Source: an uncultured Lachnospiraceae bacterium (lineage in GTDB: Bacteria; Bacillota; Clostridia; Lachnospirales; Lachnospiraceae). Taken from it: a DNA stretch of 35,964 nt. Both the position numbers and the translations under genes were made by a program. Where the stretch lies: contig CANRHU010000037.1 of the NCBI GenBank assembly GCA_947630485.1, forward strand, positions 1 to 35,964. The letters run 5' to 3'. Shown piece by piece: positions 9,042 through 16,074 of the stretch (the stretch's first letter is position 1; every line of letters starts with the position of its first letter). Under the pieces are notes generated by a model that was given only the letters and a program-made list of their open reading frames with translations, had not been told where the DNA came from and searched no databases.

Positions 9042-9785
9042 ATGACGTTAGATGAATTTTTCAGGGATAATCCAAATGTGGCGGTGGCTTTTTCCGGTGG
9101 CGTGGATTCCACCTACCTGCTCTGGGCGGCTGTCCGGGCGGGGGCGCAGGTGAAGGCCTTCTATGTGCGGTCTGCGTTTCAGCCGCAGTTCGAGTATGAG
9201 GACGCGCTGCGCGCCGCAAGGGAGATCGGCGCGGATCTGCGGGTGCTGCAGGCGGATGTGCTGGCAGTCGGGCATGTGGCGGAGAATCCCGCCGACCGGT
9301 GCTATTACTGCAAGCAGGCTATTTTTACGAAGATTCTCAATGCGGCCCGCGAGGACGGTTTTCCGGTGATTCTTGACGGTACGAACGCCTCCGACGACGC
9401 GGCGGATCGGCCCGGGATGCGGGCGCTTCGGGAGCTCTCGGTGCGTTCGCCCCTGCGGGAATGCGGACTGACGAAGGCGGAGGTGCGGAGACTGTCGCGG
9501 GAAGCGGGGCTGTTTACTTGGGATAAACCGGCTTACGCCTGCCTCGCGACCAGGATTCCGACCGGGGAGGAGATCACGCCGGAGAAGCTTGCCCGGACGG
9601 AGAGAGCGGAGGCGTATCTGTCTTCGCTGGGATTTTCGGATTTCCGGGTGCGTCTCCTTGACGGCTGCGCCAGGCTCCAGATACGGCCGGAGCAGATCGG
9701 GCTGCTGACAGAGCGGCGGGAGGAGATTGTATCGGAACTTAAGAAAGCCTATCGGGCGGTGCTCTGGGATCTGGAAACCCGATGA
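9042..9785 (+). CDS. larE: ATP-dependent sulfur-insertion protein LarE
   Basis: LarE adenylates the carboxylates of the pyridinium dicarboxylate intermediate made by LarB and then adds sulfur to give the dithiolated ligand of the nickel-pincer cofactor. The 247-residue product begins with the PP-loop SGGVDS (18-23) of N-type ATP pyrophosphatases. It has C87 and C90 in RCYYCK plus C167 in PAYACLATR. Some LarE proteins sacrifice a single cysteine sulfur; others with three such cysteines hold an Fe-S cluster. This one matches the three-cysteine type (family knowledge plus inference). ATG at 9042 is chosen because GAGG ends six bases upstream; ATGs at 9003 and 9036 are in frame but poorly spaced. 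larB follows after 40 bases. Confidence 0.9.
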   Translation: MTLDEFFRDNPNVAVAFSGGVDSTYLLWAAVRAGAQVKAFYVRSAFQPQFEYEDALRAAREIGADLRVLQADVLAVGHVAENPADRCYYCKQAIFTKILNAAREDGFPVILDGTNASDDAADRPGMRALRELSVRSPLRECGLTKAEVRRLSREAGLFTWDKPAYACLATRIPTGEEITPEKLARTERAEAYLSSLGFSDFRVRLLDGCARLQIRPEQIGLLTERREEIVSELKKAYRAVLWDLETR

Positions 9786-9790
9786 TCATC

Positions 9791-9808
9791 GGCCGGCTGC
9801 GCGGCCGG
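9791..9808. repeat. GC-rich hairpin before larB
   Basis: CCGGC and GCCGG-type arms (GGCCGGC tgc GCGGCCGG) form a compact stem-loop ending a few bases before the AGGGG ribosome binding site of larB. A near-identical element precedes larC (10595-10614). Confidence 0.5.
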
Positions 9809-9825
9809 AAAGGGGAATGTGATTG

Positions 9826-10581
9826 ATGAACAGCGAGATCAAACAGATATTGGAAGCGGTAAAAGCGGGCGGAATGTCCGTGGACGAAGCGCTTCTCAAG
9901 ATTAAAAAGGAGCCGTTTGAGGATATCGGCTTTGCCAAAGTGGATCTGCACCGAAAAGTGCGTCAGGGCGCGGCGGAGGTGATCTACGGCGCGGGAAAGA
10001 CGCCGGAACAGATCATCGGGATCATCGATACGATGAAAAGCCATGGGCAGGGAAATATCCTGGTCACGAGACTTTCGGAGGAATCGGCGGAAACAGTGCG
10101 CGGGGTTCATCCTCTGGAATATCATAGGGAGGCGCGCGTGGGGATTCTCGGGGAGCTCCCGCAGCCGGACGGCATCGGACGGATCGTGGTGGCGACTGGC
10201 GGGACCAGCGACATCCCGGTCGCGGAGGAGGCCGCCCTGACCGCCTTAATTCTTGGCAACGAGGTGACGCGGCTTTACGATGTGGGCGTGGCTGGGCTTC
10301 ACCGGACTCTGGCCCATCTGGACGATATCATGAGCGCCAGCGTCATCATTGCCATTGCGGGGATGGAGGGCGCCCTGGCCAGCGTCCTCGGGGGCCTGGC
10401 GGACTGCCCGGTGATCGCGGTGCCTACCAGCGTCGGATACGGCGCGTCCTTCGGCGGCCTGTCGGCGCTTCTGTCGATGCTGAATTCCTGCGCCAGCGGC
10501 GTGTCGGTGGTGAATATCGACAACGGCTTCGGCGCCGGCTATCTGGCAAGTATGATCAATCATATGGATGTGAAAGGGTGA
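9826..10581 (+). CDS. larB: Pyridinium biscarboxylate synthase LarB
   Basis: LarB carboxylates nicotinic acid adenine dinucleotide and releases AMP, the first step of nickel-pincer nucleotide synthesis. The 251-residue sequence has the expected length and a C-terminal half related to PurE-type AIR carboxylases, with VVATGGTSDIPVAEEA, GMEGALASVLGGL and PVIAVPTSVGYG (a glycine-rich substrate pocket) and NIDNGFGAGY near the end. ATG at 9826 is preferred to TTG at 9823; AAGGGG is 11 bases upstream. It sits between larE and larC on the same strand with short gaps, so the three are read as one operon. The assignment is firm; which enzyme receives the cofactor cannot be seen here. Confidence 0.93.
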   Translation: MNSEIKQILEAVKAGGMSVDEALLKIKKEPFEDIGFAKVDLHRKVRQGAAEVIYGAGKTPEQIIGIIDTMKSHGQGNILVTRLSEESAETVRGVHPLEYHREARVGILGELPQPDGIGRIVVATGGTSDIPVAEEAALTALILGNEVTRLYDVGVAGLHRTLAHLDDIMSASVIIAIAGMEGALASVLGGLADCPVIAVPTSVGYGASFGGLSALLSMLNSCASGVSVVNIDNGFGAGYLASMINHMDVKG

Positions 10582-10594
10582 CGGTGACGCGCCC

Positions 10595-10614
10595 GGCCGG
10601 CTTTGGGCGGCCGG
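10595..10614. repeat. GC-rich hairpin before larC
   Basis: GGCCGG-CTTTGGGC-GGCCGG, followed by AGAGAGG, closely matching the element before larB. It also lies between two copies of the 12-base direct repeat CGGTGACGCGCC (10582-10593 and 10633-10644), each followed by GGCCGGC-type sequence. Confidence 0.5.
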
Positions 10615-10696
10615 AGAGAGGAGTGGGAAGCGCGGTGACGCGCCGGCCGGCAAATCCGAAGCTTGAATGAAAAGGAAAAGAAAAGAGGTATATGGA

Positions 10697-12016
10697 ATGA
10701 GAGTTTTGTATCTGGACTGCGGAATGGGGGCTGCGGGCGATATGCTGACGGCGGCGCTTCTGGAGCTTCTGCCAAAGGAGGAGGCGGACCGCTTTCTGGC
10801 AGAGATGAATGCGCTGGGGCTGCCGGGCGTGCAGGTCGCGCGGGAACAGTCGGTGAAATGCGGGATCACGGGGACGCATATCGCGGTGACGGTGAACGGA
10901 GTTGAAGAGGAGAGCCACGATCACGGGAGCCACGAACATGAAGGGCATGAGCATGAAGGTCATGAGATTCACGAGGATGCGAGTCACGGACATGAGCTTC
11001 ACGATCACGAAAATCATGAGCATGGGCATCACGGCCCGCACCACCATCATCACAGCGGTCTTCACGATATTGAACATATTGTGCGGGATCATCTGGTCCT
11101 TCCGCCGTCCGTCCGCGACGGGGAAAAGGTGCGGGCGGATATTTTGGCGGTCTACCGCCTGATCGCGGAGGCGGAAAGCCATGCACACGGCGTGCCGGTG
11201 ACGGAGATTCATTTTCATGAGGTGGGGACGATGGACGCTATCGCTGATGTGGCGGCAGTCTGTCTTTTGATGGATCGGCTTGCGCCTGACGAGGTGGCGG
11301 TATCGCCGGTTCATGTGGGAAGCGGGAGCGTCCGCTGCGCCCACGGCATTCTTCCGGTACCTGCGCCGGCTACGGCTTATATCCTGCGGGACGTACCGGT
11401 ATACGGCGGGAGCGTGAAGGGCGAGCTGTGCACGCCGACAGGCGCGGCCCTTCTTAAGCACTTCGCGGCGCGCTTCGGCGATATGCCGGTGATGCGTGTA
11501 CAAGCTGTCGGTTACGGTATGGGGAAGAAGGATTTTGAGGCGGCGAACTGTGTCCGCGCCATGCTGGGCGAGACGGAAGAACAGACAGACCTGGTGCTGG
11601 AACTTTCCTGCAATGTGGACGATATGACCGCTGAGGAGATCGGCTTCGCCATGGAGCGCCTGCTGGACGGCGGCGCGCTGGAGGCCTATACGATCCCGAT
11701 CGGCATGAAGAAGTCCCGGCCCGGCACGCTTCTGCGGGTCATGTGCCGCGAAGAAAAACGGGAGGAGATCCTTCGGCTTCTCTATCTTCACACGACGACG
11801 ATCGGCGTCCGGGAAGCGAAGACCCGCCGTTATGTACTGGATCGGAAGGAGACGGCAGTGCATACGCCATACGGCGATGTCCGCCGCAAGGATTCCTCCG
11901 GTTACGGCGTCAGCCGCTCAAAACTGGAGTATGAAGATCTTGCGCGCATCGCCAGGGAGCGGGGGATGAGCCTGTTCCAGGTACGGGAGCTGATAGATCA
12001 GCGGAGCCACAGATAA
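10697..12016 (+). CDS. larC: Nickel-insertion protein LarC with His-rich insert
   Basis: LarC is the CTP-dependent cyclometallase that inserts nickel into the dithiolated ligand, completing the cofactor. The 439-residue protein starts MRVLYLDCGMGAAGDM, has IHFHEVGTMDAIADV (171-185), and runs uninterrupted into the C-terminal LarC2 part (LELSCNVDDMTAEEIG onward). In Lactiplantibacillus plantarum these two parts are joined by programmed frameshifting; here they are one frame. Residues about 74-127 form an insert with roughly 23 histidines, including a run of five, fitting nickel storage or delivery. ATG at 10697 is chosen over one at 10667 because AAAAGAGG lies eight bases upstream and the family N-terminus begins there. 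It is the last gene of the operon and converges with the gene ending at 12055. Confidence 0.93.
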   Translation: MRVLYLDCGMGAAGDMLTAALLELLPKEEADRFLAEMNALGLPGVQVAREQSVKCGITGTHIAVTVNGVEEESHDHGSHEHEGHEHEGHEIHEDASHGHELHDHENHEHGHHGPHHHHHSGLHDIEHIVRDHLVLPPSVRDGEKVRADILAVYRLIAEAESHAHGVPVTEIHFHEVGTMDAIADVAAVCLLMDRLAPDEVAVSPVHVGSGSVRCAHGILPVPAPATAYILRDVPVYGGSVKGELCTPTGAALLKHFAARFGDMPVMRVQAVGYGMGKKDFEAANCVRAMLGETEEQTDLVLELSCNVDDMTAEEIGFAMERLLDGGALEAYTIPIGMKKSRPGTLLRVMCREEKREEILRLLYLHTTTIGVREAKTRRYVLDRKETAVHTPYGDVRRKDSSGYGVSRSKLEYEDLARIARERGMSLFQVRELIDQRSHR

Positions 12017-12054
12017 GCCGCGCGTGCGGAAATGCCGCGCCGCCTCTCATACAG

Positions 12055-12789
12055 CTATTCATACAGATATCGGATATACGCCGCGGCCGTTTCGGCCCGC
12101 GGCGTGTTGGCTATGATGCCCAAATAGACGCTGCCGTTGAAGCCCGCGCGGCGGATCACCGGCGACTGGGAAAGCTCCAGCGCCATGGGAAAGTCTTCGG
12201 TGACGGCATGGTACTCGACGGAAGGGTTTAGCTGGACGTCCGTCGCGTTGTCTTCCAGGACGGCGGTGCCCGTGGTCAGGGCGGCGCGCAGCGTCTCCGT
12301 TTTTTCATAGCCGGAGAGATGTTCCGCCAGAAATGTTTCCATATTGATCAGATAGCCCTCCCGCGCGAAGGCGTCGAAGGCCTCCTGGTCCATGAGAACC
12401 ACGTCAAGTTGTTCTCCGTCGATTGTGGCCAGCAGCTTCACGCGCGTCGCGTAGGTGTATTCAAAATAGGGACTGTTTTCGTCCGCGGTAAGATAGAGAT
12501 TGGTGTAGAGCCGCATCCTGTTTTTGGAGGCGTCTGCGCCGGTATAGGTCAGAAATCCGCTGTCGAGGTCGCTAAGGAGATTGTCTCCCGCGGCGACATT
12601 GACCAGGCCGGTGTAGAGGACGGTGTCCTTGTGGGTCGCCCTTCCGTAGATGTTGTAGCCGACAATGTAAGCCAGGATCAGGAAGACGGCGATGGGAAGC
12701 TTATAGTAATCCCAGATATAGCGGACTTTGGCACGGCCGCCCAGCGACCTGAATTTGCGTTGTTCTTCTTCCACGACCGGATTTTTCAT
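12055..12789 (-). CDS. Membrane-anchored protein with possible solute-binding-like domain
   Basis: A 244-residue protein with a basic cytoplasmic N-terminus, one membrane helix (about 31-48) and an outside domain of about 190 residues. Two stretches resemble parts of extracellular solute-binding proteins: LDVVLMDQEAFDAFAREGYL (128-147) and the C-terminal VYLGIIANTPRAETAAAYIR. The domain is only about half the usual size, so it may be a reduced binding domain or a different fold that echoes it; this is inference. It is the third gene after lacI and a YesL-family gene on the same strand, 90 bases past yesL, facing away from a sugar importer. The start has an AAGGAAG ribosome binding site. I cannot assign it to a named family. 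Confidence 0.75.
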   Translation of the reverse strand: MKNPVVEEEQRKFRSLGGRAKVRYIWDYYKLPIAVFLILAYIVGYNIYGRATHKDTVLYTGLVNVAAGDNLLSDLDSGFLTYTGADASKNRMRLYTNLYLTADENSPYFEYTYATRVKLLATIDGEQLDVVLMDQEAFDAFAREGYLINMETFLAEHLSGYEKTETLRAALTTGTAVLEDNATDVQLNPSVEYHAVTEDFPMALELSQSPVIRRAGFNGSVYLGIIANTPRAETAAAYIRYLYE

Positions 12790-12879
12790 TCGGGTGCTTC
12801 CTTTCTTTTGCCCGCCGGAAGTTTTTCGGATTCCAGGAGAGGGCGCCGGCGGAGCGCTCTCTGGGTTTCCATGTCATTT

Positions 12880-13530
12880 TCATTCCTCGTCGTTATGCCG
12901 TGTTTCCTCATAGTTGGAGGCCTTCGTCTCCAGCTGGCCAAGCACGTTGTTCATCAGAAACGAGCAGAGGAAGGCACAGGTTCCCTCGCCGAATACGATG
13001 ACGGGGAGGAAGACATTGATGATGACAACCAGCATGGCGAAATGGATCGCCGCCGCCAGGGCAGTGCAGAAGAGAAAGCGCATTCCTACCATCAGGGCGT
13101 TTTTGATCGTTTGAAATGTGGTGTTTTCGAAGCGCGACAGGATCGGAAATACCCAGAGAAGGATGATGCAGTACCCCACGATGAGGACAAGGAACGCGGC
13201 GGTTCCCACAGCCCAGAAGACATTCTCAAACCGCATATGGTAGAATACATAGCCATCCACGCCCAGCAAGATTCCCAATGCCAGCAGAATCAGCCAGACG
13301 ATGGTGGACTGGCGGAAATTCTCCTTAAACGCGTTGAAAAAGCCGGACGTCAGACGGCCCTCCTCGTTTTTCGCCATCTTGAGGGTCATCTGGTAGAGGG
13401 CGGTGGTGGACGCGCCGATTGTGACGATGGGGATACAGCAGATCATCCAGAGAATGTTCAGATAAGCGCTGTACACCAGTCTTGTGATCAATGACATGGC
13501 CGGGCCTTCCGGATCCAGTAAACGACTCAT
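12880..13530 (-). CDS. YesL-family (DUF624) membrane protein
   Basis: A 216-residue integral membrane protein with about five hydrophobic helices (near 17-40, 75-95, 105-130, 150-180). The N-terminal pattern, LITRLVYSAYLNILWMICCIPIVTIG split by a P-I-V-T-I-G turn, is characteristic of YesL/DUF624 proteins, which sit in oligosaccharide-uptake operons of Firmicutes, such as the pectin-related yes operon of Bacillus subtilis. Their biochemical role is not established. A strong AAGGAGGT site precedes the ATG. It follows lacI by 38 bases and is followed by the membrane-anchored binding-like protein, so all three should be on one transcript controlled with the divergent importer. Confidence 0.85.
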   Translation of the reverse strand: MSRLLDPEGPAMSLITRLVYSAYLNILWMICCIPIVTIGASTTALYQMTLKMAKNEEGRLTSGFFNAFKENFRQSTIVWLILLALGILLGVDGYVFYHMRFENVFWAVGTAAFLVLIVGYCIILLWVFPILSRFENTTFQTIKNALMVGMRFLFCTALAAAIHFAMLVVIINVFLPVIVFGEGTCAFLCSFLMNNVLGQLETKASNYEETRHNDEE

Positions 13531-13568
13531 GGGGTACCTCCTTACTCCTTGCGGTTGTTCTGCGTTTT

Positions 13569-14639
13569 CTATCCTTCCGTCGACTCCCTGTAGATCAGCT
13601 CCGTCTCCGTGTGCATGATCCGATAGTTCAGTTCCGGCTCGCGGATGCGGGACAAAAGAAGCTGAACCGCCGCGAAGCCCATGATCTGACTGTGAATGTG
13701 AATGGTAGTCAGCGTCGGCGTCATGATCCGGGACTCCGGGGAATCGTCGAAGCCGCAGAGCCAGACGTCCTTCGGGACGGAGAGGCCCAGCCGCTTGAGA
13801 ACGGTGACGACGTCGATGGCGACGAAGTCGTTGGCGCAGAGAAAGACATCGGGCATTCGGTCAAGCCCGTCCAGCTGCTCGGTCAGATAGGCGCGGTAGG
13901 CGTCCCGGTCCAGGTGGTTTAAGCCTTCCTGGGTCCGGGTCAGGCAGAAACGCTCGTCGATGGGAAGCCCCAGAGTGAACATGGCGCCTCGGAACGCCAT
14001 ATAGCGCTCATAGAAGGACTGGCAGTGCAGGTATTCGCCGATGAAGCCGATCCGCGTCCGTCCGCGCCGTGCCATCTCGCTGACAAAGCGGTAGATCTCG
14101 GTCTGGTTGTCCATGTACAGCCGGTCCGCCTCCAGCGGGTGGTCGAAGCCGTCAGCGGGAGCGTCGATGAAGAGCGTGGGAATCCCCTGGCCGCAGATCC
14201 TATGGCTGTACGCGTGATCAAAGATCTCCACGCACACGATACCGGCAGTCCGGTCCGGATTAAAGGAAACAGGAAGCCGCTCCGTCGCCTGATCTTCATA
14301 ATAGACCCGGTGCAGGGTCAGGCTGTAGCCGGCCTGCGTCAGCTCTCTCTGGAACTTGTCCAGGATAACGGAGGCAATATGGGAACTTCCCAGCGCCGAA
14401 CCGGTCAGAAGAGCAATCTCCCTCTTGTCGTCGGGCCCCGGAAAAGAGGGAGAGGTCCTGGCCGGATCCGTGAGGGCCATGTAGGAAAACTGCTTGTAGC
14501 CCATCTCCTGCGCCTTCTTAAGAACCTTCTCCCTGGTCGCGTCGGCCAGGATTCCGGTATTGTTGATCGCTTTGGAAACGGTATTGCGCGAGACGCCCAG
14601 CGCGTCCGCGATGTCCTGGATCGTGACTCGTTCTGCCAT
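13569..14639 (-). CDS. LacI-family regulator of the first importer module
   Basis: A 356-residue transcription factor. Residues 4-48 are the LacI helix-turn-helix (VTIQDIADALGVSRNTVSKA); residues about 75-350 are a periplasmic-binding-like effector domain, with typical elements such as GRTRIGFIGE and VFLCANDFVAIDV. The segment after the HTH (KQFSYMALTDPARTSP) lacks the classical hinge-helix pattern with a minor-groove Leu (A-x-x-L), so its operator may not be the usual CG-centred palindrome. It is divergent from the permease-permease-binding-protein operon at 15144-18660 and heads its own three-gene operon. It most likely represses both until a sugar binds; the sugar is unknown. Its leader contains two copies of the dispersed palindromic repeat. 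Confidence 0.9.
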   Translation of the reverse strand: MAERVTIQDIADALGVSRNTVSKAINNTGILADATREKVLKKAQEMGYKQFSYMALTDPARTSPSFPGPDDKREIALLTGSALGSSHIASVILDKFQRELTQAGYSLTLHRVYYEDQATERLPVSFNPDRTAGIVCVEIFDHAYSHRICGQGIPTLFIDAPADGFDHPLEADRLYMDNQTEIYRFVSEMARRGRTRIGFIGEYLHCQSFYERYMAFRGAMFTLGLPIDERFCLTRTQEGLNHLDRDAYRAYLTEQLDGLDRMPDVFLCANDFVAIDVVTVLKRLGLSVPKDVWLCGFDDSPESRIMTPTLTTIHIHSQIMGFAAVQLLLSRIREPELNYRIMHTETELIYRESTEG

Positions 14640-14680
14640 GTAACCCCCTCCTGAGAATTTTCCTTATATATGTGCCGCCT

Positions 14681-14727
14681 GTATTTCCATGCAGAAAGGG
14701 TGCCGGTGGCACGCTTTCTGTATTTCC
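14681..14727. repeat. Dispersed palindromic repeat, copy 2
   Basis: ATGCAGAAAGGGTGCC - GGT - GGCACGCTTTCTGTAT is an almost perfect inverted repeat flanked by TATTTCC on both sides. It lies within the untranslated leader of the first lacI gene, downstream of that gene's promoter, so it would be transcribed as a strong hairpin. Confidence 0.7.
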
Positions 14728-14765
14728 ATACAAGCAGGGCGCCGGTGACGCTCCGTTTGTATTAC
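14728..14765. repeat. Dispersed palindromic repeat, copy 3
   Basis: CATACAAGCAGGGCGCC - GGTGACGCTCCGTTTGTATTAC lies directly next to copy 2 in the lacI leader. Arms are less perfect (ACAAGC / GTTTGT), but the core G(C)GCCGGTGACGC and the flanks match the family. Confidence 0.6.
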
Positions 14766-14804
14766 ATTGCGTCAACTTGTGCATATGCCTAATTCACTGT
14801 TTCT

Positions 14805-14833
14805 ATTATAATGTACAAATCAGAATGTGTCAA
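14805..14833 (-). promoter_or_regulatory. Consensus promoter of lacI-yesL operon
   Basis: On the minus strand: TTGACA (14833-14828), exactly 17 bases, TATAAT (14810-14805). Both hexamers are perfect. The transcript would start near 14798 and carry a leader of about 159 nt containing repeat copies 2 and 3. Confidence 0.85.
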
Positions 14834-14861
14834 ATGTAAAAATGTAAATATTTTAGTATCA

Positions 14862-15037
14862 TTGTATGTACAACATGCAAAATTCAGACAATGACTGACA
14901 GGCCGATTTGAAAAAGATGTGCATAGTGCGAGACAGGGATGGGAGATAACCAATATAAATGAAAAATAATTTGTGCAAATGTTAAAATTCATATTGACTA
15001 AATGTAAAAACAGTGGTATAAATGATTTACACAAATC
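14862..15037. promoter_or_regulatory. Candidate operator sites of the first LacI regulator
   Basis: Three short inverted repeats occur between the divergent promoters: TTGTATGTACAA (14862-14873), ATTTGTGCAAAT (14969-14980) and GATTTACACAAATC (15024-15037, at the expected transcription start of the importer operon). They share a TTTnnnCAAA-like form without a central CG. Extra half-sites, TGTACAAAT (14812-14820) and GCACAAAT (near 15058), lie close by, as do three copies of TGTAAAAA. Assignment to the adjacent regulator is inference. Confidence 0.45.
14994..15022 (+). promoter_or_regulatory. Promoter of the first importer operon
   Basis: TTGACT (14994-14999), 17 bases, TATAAA (15017-15022). 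Predicted start near 15029, inside a candidate operator; about 115 nt of leader before the first permease. Confidence 0.8.
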
Positions 15038-15143
15038 CGAACGACATTTTTACAAATGCACAAATAAACGGCCGACAAATCCATTTCCCATTCCCATCGG
15101 CCGCGAAATTCGGAGAACGTGTGAGGAAGGAGGAACACATTCT

Positions 15144-16064
15144 ATGAAACAGAAAAAAGAAGCGGCGGGACTGCACAACACGCTGGTGTATGTGAGACAG
15201 CACTGGCAGCTGTACGTATGCTTCCTGCTGCCGGCGCTCGCGCTGACCGTCATCTTCAAGTACATACCCATGGGCGGCATCCTGATCGCGTTCCAGGATT
15301 ACAACCCGTTTAAGGGTATCCTGGGCAGCAAGTGGGTCGGATTCAAGAGTTTCACCCGGTTCTTGTCGTCGCCGGACTTTATGTCCTACCTGGTCAACAC
15401 GCTGAAGCTGAGCGTATACGGCCTTTTGTGGGGCTTTCCGGTTCCGATCATTCTGGCGTTTTTGCTGAACCGGATCCAGAGCAAGGGGATTAAGAAAAAG
15501 GTACAGCTGATGCTCTACCTGCCCAACTTCATTTCCGTCATCGTCCTCTGCGGTATCGTAAGGATCTTCCTCTCCGTAACCGGACCGGTGAACCTCCTTC
15601 TCGGTACCCAGATCAATTTCATGACCATGCCGCAGGCCTGGCGTACCATTTTCATCGCCAGCGGCATCTGGCAGGGCGCAGGCTGGGGCTCCATCATTTA
15701 CACGGCGGCTCTTGCCAACGCAAGTCAGGACCTTCGGGAAGCGGCGGTCATCGACGGCGCCAATATCTTCCAGCAGATCAAGGTGGTCGAGTGGCCGGCC
15801 ATCAAGGACGTGGTCATCATCCAGTTCATCCTGCAGGCCGGCAACATCATGAGCATCGGCTTTGAGAAGGCATACGCCCTGCAGACCGACTTAAACCTTG
15901 CGAGCTCCGAGATTATTTCCACCTATGTGTATAAACAGGGTCTGATCAGCGGCGACTTCAGCTTCTCAACGGCGGTAGGTCTATTCAACACGATCATCAA
16001 TGTAATCCTTCTCGTGAGCGTCAACACGATCGTGGCGCGCATGAACGAAGGACAGGGACTGTAG
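15144..16064 (+). CDS. Sugar ABC importer permease, LplB/YteP type (module 1)
   Basis: One of two membrane subunits of a CUT1-type carbohydrate importer. The 306-residue protein has six predicted membrane helices, the first in CFLLPALALTVIFKYIPMGG, followed by the GILIAFQDYNPFKG stretch typical of LplB-like permeases. The cytoplasmic EAA loop that contacts the ATPase reads LREAAVIDGANIFQQI. ATG at 15144 is chosen because AAGGAGGA lies about eight bases upstream and the open frame before it is AT-rich promoter DNA. The partner permease starts 10 bases after the stop. No ATP-binding subunit is encoded in the operon, so a shared MsmK/MsmX-like ATPase elsewhere is expected (family knowledge). Confidence 0.92.
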   Translation: MKQKKEAAGLHNTLVYVRQHWQLYVCFLLPALALTVIFKYIPMGGILIAFQDYNPFKGILGSKWVGFKSFTRFLSSPDFMSYLVNTLKLSVYGLLWGFPVPIILAFLLNRIQSKGIKKKVQLMLYLPNFISVIVLCGIVRIFLSVTGPVNLLLGTQINFMTMPQAWRTIFIASGIWQGAGWGSIIYTAALANASQDLREAAVIDGANIFQQIKVVEWPAIKDVVIIQFILQAGNIMSIGFEKAYALQTDLNLASSEIISTYVYKQGLISGDFSFSTAVGLFNTIINVILLVSVNTIVARMNEGQGL

Positions 16065-16074
16065 GAGGTGCGGT

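Noticed and set aside
10556-11863. Open frame antisense to larC with Met/His-rich product
   Set aside because: Its odd composition comes from the complement of the His-rich codons in larC; there is no start signal.
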